A stretch of DNA of 64,000 nucleotides from Clavelina lepadiformis (Eukaryota; Chordata; Ascidiacea; Aplousobranchia; Clavelinidae). The translations under genes and the position numbers were made by a program. The notes under the pieces are model-generated. The model searched no databases. It was not told where the DNA came from and saw only the letters and a list, made by a program, of their open reading frames with translations. This document shows, piece by piece, positions 49,467 through 62,912 of the stretch; position 1 is the first letter of the stretch; every line of letters begins with the position of its first letter. The stretch spans positions 10,602,977-10,666,976 of the forward strand of contig NC_135248.1 in the NCBI RefSeq assembly GCF_947623445.1, read 5' to 3'.

Positions 49467-52400
49467 TGTAATCGAGAGTATATAGGCTAGTTCCTGCAAC
49501 AAAAAGAACCTGCTTACTAACAAGCGTTTATGCGTGTCAAAAAAGTAGGGCTTGTCAGATGATTTCAATTTGTTGATTTTGTCCGTTGTCTTTTGATACC
49601 TTTTCCCCAGCCTGGTTACTATAGCTTACGGCGTCAAAGGGCGCAAACATTATTCCGAAGGGAACAAAAATCACACATAAGCTTATAACATGTACACGAA
49701 ATTGGCTTTTTTCCATACGCAATCTGAGTTGGCTAGCTACGATAGAATGTAAACTATTAACGGTTATTAAGTCATTGACTAAAATGCAATAAATCTGACG
49801 TTGGTAGTTTAGATGAGGGCGGCGAAGTAAGCAAAAGACTATATCTGAAAAAAAAATGTTAATTTTTGGGTTGAAAATGAAGTGAAACTAAATGTTTTCA
49901 TCGCTTATTTTTCCATTAATTGCTTCCAAGGATTTCGAGATATAGCCAAATAACTAGTAAATACACACATGCTAAAATTCCTTTCCAGAGGGAGAAGGAA
50001 CTGAAAACATAGACCCCTTCCGCGTAGTTAAGGGCCTGATCTTTCCTGGACGCCTAAATCTTCCGTATTTGAGCAGATCGAAAATAGTGAAGAAAGATGT
50101 AAATATCGATGGAGCCGGAATATTTTAGGGGCTACAGTGAAGCTGCTTGAAAACATGGGCTATTACGGACTAGCTCACGTACGCAGCAATAGCTGCAAAG
50201 TTTATCATTTTTTGCAAGCCCGAGCCAGGGACAAATTAAACAACGACGAGTATCAAAACGTCACAAAAGTTATTCAGGTTGTGATTTCGAGTTTATGATA
50301 ATAATTCGAATAATAAACCTACTGCATAATGCCAAACTCCCCAAGCACTAAAGTAGGTTATAGTTTTATAAGAAAAAGAAAAATATTGAACAAACGTGGC
50401 AAATGTAAAAATAGCATAAGCTGCAAACCGAGCACTTTCGGGGCAAGTTCTTTATACCGTGATAAATGGTGAGCCTTTCATGTCATAACTTCACTAAACC
50501 AACAATTGCCGCATGCAAGTCAGGGCTTATAACATAATAAGAAACCCTTACTGTAAACGATTACAGTTTTTCCGTTGTTAAGATAGGTTGCAATAAAATC
50601 ATATACGCGCCAAAATTGCCTAAAGCGAGTGAATCAAAACCAAATCCAAAGAACGACATAGATTTTCTTCAACGATTTCTTTATTAGCTGCGCTTTCGTT
50701 TATTAAACAGCATTTCGCACCTTGGCGCCATCGCTTGGCGTAAGCGTTTCACGGCAGAGCCGAATGATTACGAATAGGCAAGGAAATAGTCTTGCGGCCA
50801 ACCTGGCAAATAGGACAGTTTTTGACGACACAAGCTTTTGTGAAATGACTTTTACTGTAACCTCAATCATTATATTTATTGTTATAAATTGACGTTTAAA
50901 CAACCAAACTTAAAGTAGGCCTATGTGGTATTTCAATTCAATCTTTGAACATTCATTTTAATTAAACCTCCTCTTTGCTTTTAGAAAATGCCGATCCATT
51001 TCAGCATACCTGTACATTTGTACTAAGTAATATATAGTGGTTAAACTGTTAAGCAGTCATTGCCATAAGTAAGTGGTAAAAAACCCAAATTTATCGCTTA
51101 ATTATGTCGAGAATTGCGATTTTTTTACGTCACTATAACAGAAACGTAATGGATGAATTATGCATTTGGATCAAATCTGAATAGAATTTTTTGTATGGCC
51201 GATAAGTAAATAGTAATTGGTATAATAAAAGCATAGCCTACGTAAGCTTATAACAAGAACTTTTTGAGTTAAATAAGCCTAAACTAGCATACCGTTGGGG
51301 TATTTGTCATGGTTAAAGTAGATGCTAACATACCGTACTGTTTAGTCTTGGCTGTTGGCTCTAGCCTAGTACGGTACCAGTAACTGCGGTAAAAACAATA
51401 TTGCTTTACAAGTTCATGCACTGTCATTTGTGACATTCCTATGTTGAAAATAAACATTACCTGCTACTAATCACCTGCCGAAAGAGACGCATTCCATCTA
51501 AAACGCGTTAGCTAGCTTACCACTAATACCATGCCTAATACTGTACATACCTAAGTCATGAAGCATATTGCTTGTACATTGTGACATTATAATAACCGCC
51601 GTCTTTGTCATAAGAGGAGTCCAAATTTGCAATACAATTTTGGTAATAACTGCTTTACCACTATATATTATTAAAAACCATTCACCAGTATGTTTACTGG
51701 CAACTACTCTTTGATTTAAGGCCAGCTTATTTTTGGACTTGCCGCTCACTTAAAAATTTCCATATTTCCTCACTGCAGCAACAGTAGCAGGTACCAAGAA
51801 ACCTCCAAAAATGGAAGAACTTCATATCATTTAATGACGTTACTGTGGTTAAATTGAAAACCATCATGCCTTGATTGTAAAAATACAGTATTAAGTTAAT
51901 TTTCCTTTCAATTGTCACCTATATAAAGTCATAATCTTAGATTATACCGAAAGAGTACGCTCACGGGTGCGCAGGCGTCAAAAATGGAAGTTTAAAGAAA
52001 GTTTTATGGTGTAGCGGAGACAATTTGCAGCGCTAAGATTTTTTAAAGAAATACATATACAAGGCAAACTATATTCCAAAAATATCAAGCAGAAATAGAA
52101 ACTAAACGATGGTAGATTGTCTTTACAGAACTTTTAAAAGTTTTGCCAAAGTATCCTTTTTGATGTAGCCTAAAACAAAATAAGACAATAAAATGGAATG
52201 CAATAAGCTTAATGATAACACCACGGGCATGTACTCCACATCTCAATTGTAATCTACCAAAGTTTGTTTAACATGCATTAATTAGTAAACAACTATAATA
52301 AGCCATTTGGTTTCAAAGTTCATATCTTAATGAAATCGTAATGACTTCATCACTTACAGCAAGAAGATTATTATGAAGTCATCATTAAATAGACTAAAGT

Positions 52401-52859
52401 CCTCATCAAGATAATGGCGGGTGCACATACTCGCAAGGTTACAGTGCTGCCAGATTTTGCCGGCATGACGCTCCGGTACGTATGCGGGCTCCAGCAGCAC
52501 TTAATCCCTGAATTTTACCCTACAGTGCTTTTGGATGAAATACATTTATTTTATTTTTAATTTGTTTGAAACTTAACATTATTTTTAGACGATAATTATG
52601 GAATGCAAACCCAAACTGTGGCATACACAGAGCATACAATATGACGAGCTTTTGTTATATACAGAGCTACGGCACCTATAAAACTGACACAGCACCACAT
52701 TGTTTACTTCTACTGCGGTTGCTGGAAAGATTTAAGCACTGCTTGTGTGGTGACCGCAAGTTTATACAGTTTGTTATAATAAGTGATGTCAATTTCTGTT
52801 AAACGCAAATAAATCGGTTACTTTTCAGTTATTTCACATTAAGAAAACCTCGAAATTAT
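49467..52859. other. No recognisable gene
   Basis: 3.4 kb with no exon I can assign on either strand. Confidence 0.45.
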
Positions 52860-53177
52860 TGTGGTACTGTTTCCTAAACTAATTGGAAGTATATTGCTGT
52901 TGGCACTGTGTACGCTCTAACCAGCTTTTCTAAGTTACTTATAAATACCTGTGGCATGTTTAGTGACAGACTTGCACCTGGATAACAAAGGAATGACTGC
53001 CAGAATGCAACAAAGAAATTGCACAAAGATCGCTGCAATGAGTCAGTAAATTGAGACATTTTTATTTTATTTCCACCATTTATACTTTTTTGTGACATGT
53101 TCCATGTTCCTGGTGTGCCGTGTGATTTTTCTAGTGTAAAATATGTGCCGTGGCTCAATAAAGGTTGGGAAACACTG
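52860..53177. mobile_element. DNA transposon remnant, hAT-like right end
   Basis: Ends in GCCGTGGCTCAATAAAGG and GGTTGGGAAACACTG, a terminal pattern common to a large family of hAT elements. I could not find the matching left end, so the left limit is a guess. Confidence 0.35.
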
Positions 53178-53427
53178 CACTAAGTTACTATACATATTGT
53201 GCCGAAAATGTACACCAGAGTTGTGCAAATATGTCTCTTAATGCCAGCGGAAAGGGACACAATAACCAACATGAACATTCACAAAATCACAGCTGAGCCT
53301 ATATTCTCATTACAGATAATGGGTAAAAATAGTAAGCCAAGCCGAGAAAAAGACATTCTAATGTTAAACTGTATAAATAATGCATAAGCAAATTCATGCT
53401 AAAATATAACTATCTCCATTGTCGTCA

Positions 53428-53520
53428 TTGGCGGACATATTTTGATTTCAGTGTCGATTTAAATTTTTCCATTAATAGGAATTATTTGGAAGTGCTCAAT
53501 TACTTGAACCCTGCTTGATA
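53428..53520 (-). pseudogene. Decayed exon 7 of elongase copy C
   Basis: Aligns with exon 7 of copy D (60447-60539), including the acceptor (AAGCAG/GGT) and the phrase AATGGAAAAA, but the frame is broken by small length differences and stops. It is consistent with copy C ending in exon 6. Confidence 0.65.
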
Positions 53521-53626
53521 TATAAGTTAAGCAATTTGACTAACATATACGGATATCAAACGGAAAGTATCAGCACAGTAATCAACACTTAAAATATCAA
53601 ATCATGTCTACCTCCTGAAAAATCTG

Positions 53627-56254
53627 TTAGCACTGTTTCGCTTTCTTTCCAACAACATAAGTTTTGTAGAAGAAATTGGCGAAAAGTGCAAGATAGGAAG
53701 CGTACATGACACTTCCCGATATTTTATGGACGGGCGATGATGGACAACCGTACTCATCGCCCCAAACCACAATTCCGTACATGACAGCGCAACCTATTAT
53801 CATTTGGGCAATCTATAAATGAAAACAACATTAACCTTGTCAAAATACCTCGTTTACCAACAAAAACATGTAAAAATAACAGGATTTTTCCGATAAAATC
53901 AACAAGATATGTTTAATACAAGCAACTCTACTTTTGATAAATCATTTCTTTACCTGACATCCAGTAATGACGACAGCCAGGACACGTGGAAGTTTTATGC
54001 CTGCCGCTCGAAAAGCATAGTAGCTGTACATCAACGAATGTATGGCGTAGTTGGCTGTCATAAATACCCAACCACCTGTATATAGGAGTTAACGTAGTTA
54101 CACACCAAGTAATCACACACACGACCAATCCGAGTGTCTATGTCTACAACAATCTATGAGCATCTCTAATCAAGACATGAAATATGTTCATCTTAGCTTA
54201 AGAATATTTATAGCCAGCAAAAGGTTAGGAAGATTCAATGTAACGTGGTATGTTTTATCAAAGACTCAACTTCGACGCACGAGATCCCATTACCGAGCTT
54301 GTCTCAACTTAATTTCAAATGAAAGCAATAAAGCTTATTCTGTTGCGATTTTACAATATTTACGGGGTCTTACAAAATTTGGTCCTGTGATCACTGAACA
54401 GCTGTTAGGGCCATATATTTAATTGCACTGGCTTCAAAACGTCATATACACAATACTGATCCAACACCACCAAGACAACCACTGCATGTACTGTAAGTAT
54501 ATATGGTATGTTATCATAATCCTTATCCTCGGATTGAGAAAAGTCTTTGCATGACTTAAACCCAGCGATGGTTCCTAATTGCTCGAGCCCCGGTCACTGA
54601 GCTAGCCGTTTGCAAGTTCCGATTGATGCAGCGTTTGTTATTGAGTTTTTAATTAGTTTTGCCCGAATTTGAAACTGTTCATCAGGACCACTACACAAGA
54701 GCAAGCGTCGTTAATGCCTTGCTCAAAGGTTATTACGACGGTAACGCCACTGCATAGTTATCGAAAACGGGCTACAACATTGTACAAGTCCAGCGCGTGA
54801 GGCGACAATCAATCACTACTGAAGAGATTGCTGAAACATTTGTAGCAATGCTCCTTGCTGTTCACATATAGAACGCAAGTTTGGCTAAACTCGAAAACCT
54901 TGGGGATCTGAACTTAAATTATTTTATGACGGTTTGATGTTTATTTTTATAAGCTGGGCCAACTTTCGCGTATTCCTTCTGTAATAGCCGCCAGTATAGG
55001 TTAAGCTAATCTTTTGTAACTGGATTGTGTTTTGTAATTGGTTGGGTATAAATACAGTCTTTGATAGCATCTGTCACTTCATACCGCCATATTTTCCACC
55101 ATACGTGAGCCCAGCAACTAGAGCAACTGTCAGATGATGATACCAGTGAAGAAATATGAGATTTTGCTTTCGTAATACGATAAAGACTGTGTCAACTGCA
55201 AGAAGAAAACATCTGCAATTTACTTAAAAATATCATACTGAAAGTTATTTAATTACGTCGAATTATTCCTTTTTCTGCGTTCAAACCAGCAGCTTATTCG
55301 TAGGTAAGTGCACCTCACACAACCATATCTGGTCATTACGAAACGTTGTTTACTATACAGTATTCTATAAAGCAAACGTTAACAATAGCAAAGATATCAT
55401 TAAAGAGAATTGCTCACTGTATTCTATAAACTTGCTAAATGGAAAAAGCGCTGCCCAAAAATGAGTTATGGGTCCATTATAAACAATGGGATCGCAGACG
55501 ACCGTTGTCAGGCCTCCAGTTTGAAAAGCAATTGCCATGACTGCTGACGTACGAACAGCTCCTAGTATGCTGAAAACGGCCAGCAACGACGACCATATCA
55601 TCATAGGCTTACGTAGACTGAAACTTCAAAGAAATAACAAATTATTGTGTAATGACCTCATTTGAGATGAATACAACTGAATACTTAATCTACCTTGGTC
55701 TGTTCTTCATGTACTTTTGTCCACCAAATATTACAACCAAGTAAGCAACACTGCAGATTATAGGAATCTCCCATGTCTGATATAGCGAGGACATCCATAT
55801 TTCTATACGATACTTTTCTAGTTCCCAGTCTAAGTAATAAAAAATTATAAAAAAGGTGCTATCTCAAAATTCAACTCGCTCAGTATAACCTGGTGACCAG
55901 CATTTAAAAAAACGACTATTTCACTGTACGTATGTCACGCAACCTGTTGTTAAAGATAGGTGGTCAGGTTAGGTTAGTAGAATGCGTATGCAAAAGGTTG
56001 ATTTTAGCTATTTAAGGTTTTATTGGAGTTAGATTTAAATTAGAAGCTAGATTTGGGTTGGGTTTAGGTTATTATGTTATAATAGTTAACCTAGGTTAAC
56101 ACGAAGCTGTAAAAATAGCTATCGTCAATTAATACGATATAGTTTAAGCACAATACGCTTATAAACTTTAAGAAACCACAGAATAATTAAGAAACTACAT
56201 ACCGGTAAGAGAGCCATGGCTCAATATTTCTTTCCAGGGCTCTAAGTCTTGCAT
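53627..56254 (-). CDS. ELOVL6: ELOVL6-like fatty acid elongase, copy C (short form)
   Basis: Six exons: 56203-56254, 55694-55829, 55418-55623, 55085-55195, 53954-54075, 53627-53812; 270 aa, nearer the 265 of human ELOVL6 than the other copies. Motifs: FSKFIEY-DT, HWYHH, MYSYY, TGCQIAQ. The frame ends in exon 6 with KKAKQC and stop, where the other copies continue to a splice donor. The new C-terminus, KAKQC, fits the KxKxx ER-retrieval pattern. The old exon 6 donor region (CAGGAG/GTAGAC) and an exon 7 relic are still visible downstream. Closest relative is copy D, with shared exon 2-3 sequence and flanks. Confidence 0.9.
54524..54806 (-). mobile_element. tRNA-derived SINE in intron 4 of elongase copy C
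   Basis: Same family as 35071-35362: shared body words 'gcccgaatttgaa' and 'ctgttcatcag', with a decayed tRNA-like head on the minus strand. It lies in a different intron from the copy in gene A. Confidence 0.65.
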
Positions 56255-58130
56255 TCCAGGTTATCAATTACAAAATGTTTAGAGCGCATTTAAAACTTGC
56301 ATACTTATGAACTAGACTATAATAAAAATAATTGTATTACTTTGCCCCTACATTAGATTGATGGCTGGCTCTGTAGAATTTATTATGATTAAAAAATCCC
56401 ATACTTATCCTATCACGTTGGTTACAACACCATGCTTGCATAGCGTCACATTGCGTCCGGTCGTGGTTATCAAAATACCGGTAACGAAAGATAAAAAGTC
56501 TCTAACGTCTAACGAAATAAAGATGTAGAATTAGCTGGCTACAGAGGACACAACACAGTACACATCACACGTTGAACTAATAGGGTACATACTAGATAGA
56601 CACTTGATTGGATAGTAGATAGCTACCTATGATTAAAGAAGAACATTGAATAGCACTCACCCAAACTTTGCGCCCGGTTTCTTTGGCAAAAAATCTAGCG
56701 GATTTTAGATTTACAAACTTACAATTAGACTAGCATGCAAATGAAGTGGACACTCACTGTAACATAAGCTCATTCAAACATACACTAAAACTAGCTGCCA
56801 GGCCACGATCAGTATAAAAGAGATAAACTTAACCTGCCCATATACTCATTCTATTCTAACTACTGTACACGGTACAGCAGCCTACACAGTTAACGCCTCA
56901 TGAGTTTTGACTGAGCACGAAAAGAATTATTACCTCATGCTCATGACGTAATAGAGAATCATGCGCACTGTGCATGACAATGTTACAAACGAACTACAGT
57001 GAAGTGTTTATAAACACAATAACGTGATTGACACATTGTGGTAACATTCCATCAATCACGTTATTGTGTTTATACACTGCTAAAATTCTTTACCACCTTC
57101 TTTAAGCCGTTTAACTCCTACAGCCTACTTAAAACGTAATGCAGGCATATTGGCCCAAAATTTATTGAGCATGAAATTTTTACAAAACTGCGTTTTCAGT
57201 CTTACTCTGACTATAAAACGTAACAAACACATCAATATGTCGTAAATATGTGATGTTGGCAGTCAAAGTGCTGTTGGTGGCATTTCCCTAAAGAGAGCGA
57301 TTAGCATTAAGCAACATCTGACGACCAATTACCTATTTCTAATTATGTGAGCTTTTCATCTAAAATCAGTTTAGAATATTCCGTGATGCTTTCAAGTCTT
57401 TATAACTAGCGAGGCGTTAAAGCCCAAGATTGGATAAAATTCTGATTATTTTAATGAAGTACATTGCGCAGCAAATCTAGTAGTAATGGCAGGTCATCAA
57501 TACACGTGAAAATTTTGTAAGCTTGTAATTCCTAAATACTGATTCATTAACAGCCAGTTGCTAAATTTATACACTATAAGCAGATATTAATGGCAACGCA
57601 TTTGTTCTCGCGCAAGTGAAAATCGTACGAAAAACCAAAGATTTATATGTTTCCTCATTGAAAATTAAACTTGTTTGGCTGCATGTTAATATCGTAAATG
57701 TTTCAGAAAATTTTGTCAGAAGAACTTTCCTATAACATGTGACGTTGATATTAAAATATATATACTGCAGAATGAAAGTTTATATAGATTTGAAACAAGA
57801 ACACAATTAAAGGGGCCACATCTTGCCCCTATATAAAGTAGAAATAGGTACTTAGCTGTGGCGCAGTTGGAATATTATAACTTACAATCGATAAACGCGC
57901 AAAAAGTCGTACTTTCTGACGATACCTTTTAACCTTCGAGTCATTACTTTCCATGCTTCCTTTATCGAAGGCTCAGGATGAAAGTGATTGTAAAATAATA
58001 GGCCTCATTAAAAGTCGAAGGCCCAGGCCAATTGGCTTGACTGATCCCCTCTATACTAACCTACTGTCTAAGCACATATATAGCCTATCTTTTACGAAAG
58101 TCAAATTCAACTAGTTTTATTTTGAAGCAC
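56255..58130. other. 5' flank of elongase copy C, with extra sequence relative to copy D
   Basis: The distance from exon 1 to the flank block shared with copy D is about 1.9 kb here and about 0.75 kb at copy D, so roughly 1.1 kb was gained here or lost there. It contains the perfect hairpin at 57009-57074. No exon seen. Confidence 0.5.
57009..57074. repeat. Perfect 23-bp inverted repeat with 20-nt loop
   Basis: The arm at 57009-57031 (TATAAACACAATAACGTG and on) is the exact reverse complement of 57052-57074, separated by 20 nt. Just outside the arms lie CAGTG (left, after a few extra bases) and CACTG (right), so it may be a small foldback transposon. Confidence 0.8.
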
Positions 58131-58340
58131 TGCATTGTATAACTATAACATTATGCATGATGCAATTATAATGAATGTTTACTTAGCCTATATATTTCAA
58201 AATTCGAACACACATGGTACAGCACTTTCTGTCACCTAGTTTTTTGGGATACTATATTTTCTACTATTATCAATGCCAACGTTTACGTAAGTGAGCTGGC
58301 TTACGTCATAAATGGTTTATCGTTTTCACCGAAAAAGTTT
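58131..58340. repeat. Flank block shared with 63667-63870
   Basis: Aligns with the sequence upstream of copy D, for example 'aatgccaacgtttacgt' and 'tttctgtcacc'. It marks how far the C/D duplication extends. Confidence 0.7.
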
Positions 58341-60446
58341 AATCTACCCGAAGAAATATCAGTGTTGGGAATGGGATTGGAACATGGTTATGATTTTAAA
58401 ATCAAAGTGCATAGTTCCGTTTTTACTCATTTTGAAAAAAATTGTCAATAGATAAAATAAAGTGGAATGATAGCAGACTTATAACCTATTTGATCAAACA
58501 TGCATCTCAATTTGACCGTCAACAAACAGGCCGTCGAGAAAGGTTCATCATTATTATTAAACCTTTACATTTAAAGATTTCCATTTACAGCCAAAAAATT
58601 GTGTTGTCCGTAATGTCTAATTCTGTTATTATCTGTATCCAACGTTGTCAATGTCACCGCCAAATAATCTTTACACATCAGACTGAGTCTGTTACTTTGT
58701 AACACCATGTTATATTTCTTAAGTATATATCCTCGCACCACTTATCAGTAATGTTATGGCCACTCCTTTTACTCTTTACCCACGTATACATAACGTTTTG
58801 AACTTTATGTCTTATTTTTGTAACTACTCCATACGCAGTACCTATATTCTATGGCTAATACTAATTCTTACAACGTAAAATGACTGGAAGTTGACTTTTT
58901 GTATAGGCTACTGTATCATATAAGGTTGCGCTTGAAGCAACAATTGCACAAATTTTATCAATTTACTCAATTTGAGATTTATTCAGACATAACCATTTTT
59001 CCTTTTTATCTCTATGTATATTTCCTCTGGCGAAGGACAAATGTTAATAGACATACAAGCATTTTCTGCACAGCTGCACTTGTTGACCTCTTCCTACATT
59101 TATCAAGACAAATTGGTTTACAAAGTTGTGGTGAAAGGGGATTCCTTGATTTGTAGTTGGTAGTTACGTAAGCGGTTTCCAGCTATAGTTTATTGCCAGC
59201 CCAAGCTGTTGAAGAATCATTTTATAGTTAGTTACCTTTGTTAGGCTTTAGAAATTTTTGGCCCTAATTCCCAACTTTCTCTTGACACAGCGATATTAAA
59301 CGACGACAATGAAGTATTGACATAGCAAACAACTGACAACCCGGTATGTGGACGAAAACGTACGTCTAGAACATCGCATACGATGGCCACAATCTGCTAT
59401 TGAGCATGGGTATAGTATGTTACAGAGTCGTAAAAATTCGAGTTAGTGATTCGAGCTGGCATACAAATTTTTATAGGACTCGACTAGACTTGAGTCCCTT
59501 TCAAGGAAATTACATAAAAGACTTGACTTGACACCAGCCAATGTTTTAAATGACTCGACTTCACTCGAGTCGGTTCATTTTGATTGCGATTGAGCATGAA
59601 GATGAAACGAATATCTCATACAATTTTGTCCGAAATTATTAAAGTGTGACTTAGAATGAATTTATTTGTCTACGATAGCGTACCGTGCAGAAAAATGACG
59701 CAAATTTTGTACAATCACTATCTTTTCTTCTTGAGAGAAATGGTATTTTGCTTTTTATACATGGCTTGGTTTTTGATATCGACTGACTTGACTTGAGTCT
59801 TATTTATTCCAAAGACTCGATTCTTTATTACAATGCAAATGACTTGACTGGCGACTCGAGTCCAATGACTTGGTTACGACTCTGGCATGTTAGTATAAAC
59901 AATTTTGTTTTAAGCACAATGTCTACGAAAACATCAAATATGTAAATTTCTTTAGGTTGTCTAAATGTATTGCAGCATACTACTGTGAAGAAATGATCTC
60001 ATCCTTTGACTACTACTCAAAAGTATCGAACAAACACGGTGGTAGCACCGGCGCAAAATCTTCATCACATATGAAGTATTTATATTCAAACTACACCATC
60101 ACTCTCTCAAAACAAATCAAATTGAAATATTTTTTATAATCCAGTTTTGTATATTACGACGACTTGCTGTCTATATGTCGACGTTGTACATACAATGTAC
60201 ACTACTTTAAAACTGTTTATATATATTTTATGGACAGCTAAAGACACAAAGAAACAATAAACATTCACAGAATTACAGTAATTCATAGGCCATCAAGCCT
60301 AATTTCTAAACGATTTATGGGTAAAAGAAAATGATATAGGACAAAGCCTATTCGGGAACTACTACAAAAAGATATTTTAAACTAGGCCTATATAAATAAT
60401 GCATAATAAATTTTCTGTTAAAATTAATTTGTCTGCACTGTCGTCA
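58341..60446. other. Spacer between elongase copies C and D
   Basis: No gene recognised; contains the MITE at 59423-59884. The right end (about 60200-60446) aligns with 53200-53427, the 3' flank of copy C. Confidence 0.55.
59423..59884. mobile_element. hAT-like MITE, second copy
   Basis: 462 bp with ends CAGAGTCGTAA / TTACGACTCTG, flanked by GTATGTTA and GCATGTTA (7 of 8 identical). The interior carries the same GACTTGACTTGA and ACTCGAGTC words as the element at 21732-22156. Confidence 0.8.
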
Positions 60447-62912
60447 TTAATCGACATATTTTGATCGTTTGCGCAAAGACTTAATATTAGTTTTTCCATT
60501 ATTAGGCATTATTTGGAAGTGCTCTTTTACTTCCAGACCCTGCAAAATATATAATGAAGTAATTTAGACAGCATATACGGACACTAAGGAGAGCGTTATT
60601 GTAATTACACAATCAACTAATCATAGCAAAGCAAATAATTTCTACCTTCTGAAAGTTTTGTTGTCCCTGTTTCGCTTTCTTTCCAACAACATAAGTTTTG
60701 TAGAAGAAATTGGCAAAAAGTGCAAGATAGGAAGCGTACATGACACTTCCCGATATTTTATGGACGGGCGACGATGGACAACCGTACTCATCGCCCCAAA
60801 CCACAATTCCGTACATGACAGCGCAACCTATTATCATTTGGGCAATCTATAAACGAAAACAACGTTAACCTTGTCAAAAAGCCTCGTTTACCAACAAAAA
60901 ATAAGTTGAAAAAATAAGATTTTCCCGCAATAAAATCAACAAGATATTTATAATACAAGTAACTAAACTGTGAATGACAACTTTGCTAAATTATCTCATT
61001 ACCTGACATCCAGTAATGGCAAGAGCCAGGGAACGTGGAAGTTTTATGCCTGCCGCTCGAAAAGCATAGTAGCTGTACATCAACGAATGTATGGCGTAGT
61101 TAACTGTCATAAACACCCAACCACCTGCATAGTAGATAGCTGTGGTTAACGTAGTTTCCCCAAACTTCTAATCGAACCATGAGCATCTCGAACCAAGGCC
61201 TGGAATTTCATCTCAGTTTATGCAAACTTGTTGCCAGCAAGAAGTTATGAAACATACCTTGTTTATTCGATTGTATAAGCGTTTTCGATATCGGCTTAAC
61301 AAGATACTTTATGATCTTATTGCAGAGTACAATTTTTACCGAAACGAAATTTTAACTTTTAGTTATTTGTCGTGGAAAATAGAAAGTATATTTCAAAGGC
61401 TTCCTGCGCCATATGTTCCGGTACGGTATAATTAAGCATTACGTACGGCTTAAATTGATTTTTAACACCATTACATGCCGTTCAAGTAAATACGGCATTG
61501 TATTGTGATTTTCTAACTAACTAACTTTCTTACAATCTACTAGGATCATTAAGCAGTAGTTAGGGTCTTACACCTAATTGCACCACTACGAAGCGTTTCA
61601 GCACGAAGTGCTTGAATCTGGAACGCTAGGAATTTCGAGGGTGACTTTCTACTAAACACACCTGTACCGCCAAGCAGTCGCTGTCTTGAGAAATAATGCG
61701 ACGTAAGCGGTTACTCAAACGTTTATGGCAATGCATCTTGTTCTTCACATACAGAATACAAATTGGGCTGCGCTTAAAACCTGGTTTATGTTTATTTTCT
61801 TAGTCGTTAGGTTAATAATTGGTTGGGTATAAATCCAGTTTTTGATAAAAGCTGTCACTTCATACCTCCATATTTTCCACCATACGTGAGCCCAGCAACT
61901 AGAGCAACTGTTAGATGATGATACCAGTGAAGAAATATGAGATTTTGCTTTCGTAATACGATAAAAACTGTGTCAACTGCAAGAACAAAACATCTGCTAT
62001 TGAGTTGAAAATATCATACACGGGGTTAATTGATTATTTTGGTCTACATGGAAAACATTTCATACGTTTAAACTAATAGCAGCCTATTTTAAGTAAGCCA
62101 CACCCTCTGGTCATTATTGTCAAAGTTGGCTTAATATTCTATAAAAGCAACGTTAACAATAGCAAAGATAACATTAAAGAGAATTGCTCACTGTATTCTA
62201 TAAACTTGCTAAATGGAAAAAGCGCTGCCCAAAAATGAGTTACGGGTCCATTATAAACAATGGGATCGCAAACGACCGTTGTCAGGCCTCCAGTTTGAAA
62301 AGCTATTACCATGACTGCTGACGTACGAACAGCTCCTAGTATGCTGAAAACGGCCAACAACGACGACCATATCATCATAGGCTTACGTAGACTGAAACTT
62401 CAAAGAAATAACAAATTATTGTGTAATGACCTCATTGTTTTAGAATTTTAGATGAATAGAACTGAATGTTTAATCTACCTTGATCTGTTCTTCATGTATT
62501 TTTGTCCACCAAAGATTACAACCAAGTAAGCAACACTGCATATTATAGGAATCTCCCATGTCTGATATAGCGAAGACATCCATATTTCTATACGATATTT
62601 CTCTAGTTTCCAGTCTAAGTAATGAAAAGGTATTGAAAAACAAGAATGGAGGAATAGCTTCATTTCCCATATCAATCGGCTCAATACAAGTATTGACCGG
62701 GGATCAATAAAATTACTATATGAACAACCAGGTTGGTGGAGGTGGTATTGACTAATATGCGACAAAGTTATAGGATACCAACACATGCAATTATCATTAC
62801 CAGGGCTACGGGTCTGACACAGTATGCTTACAAGCGAATAAAAACTAGAAAACTACCTACCATTAAGAGAGCCATTGCTTAGTTTTTCCTCCCAGGCCTC
62901 AAAATCTTGCAT
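60447..62912 (-). CDS. ELOVL6: ELOVL6-like fatty acid elongase, copy D
   Basis: Seven exons: 62861-62912, 62479-62614, 62192-62397, 61866-61976, 61003-61124, 60646-60846, 60447-60539; 306 aa. Starts [14 protein letters not shown]. Motifs: FSKFIEY-DT, HWYHH, MYSYY, TGCQIAQ. Exon 6 splices from TTTCAGAAG/GTAGAA to an acceptor TTTGCAG/GGTCTG, and exon 7 ends [10 protein letters not shown], matching the tail of copy A. If exon 6 is not spliced, the frame ends at 60613 after [11 protein letters not shown]; the conserved tail makes the spliced form more likely. Closest relative is copy C. Confidence 0.92.

Noticed and set aside
60613-60645. Elongase D tail ending IICFAMIS
   Set aside because: This is read-through of a donor that is conserved in all copies; exon 7 gives a conserved tail instead.
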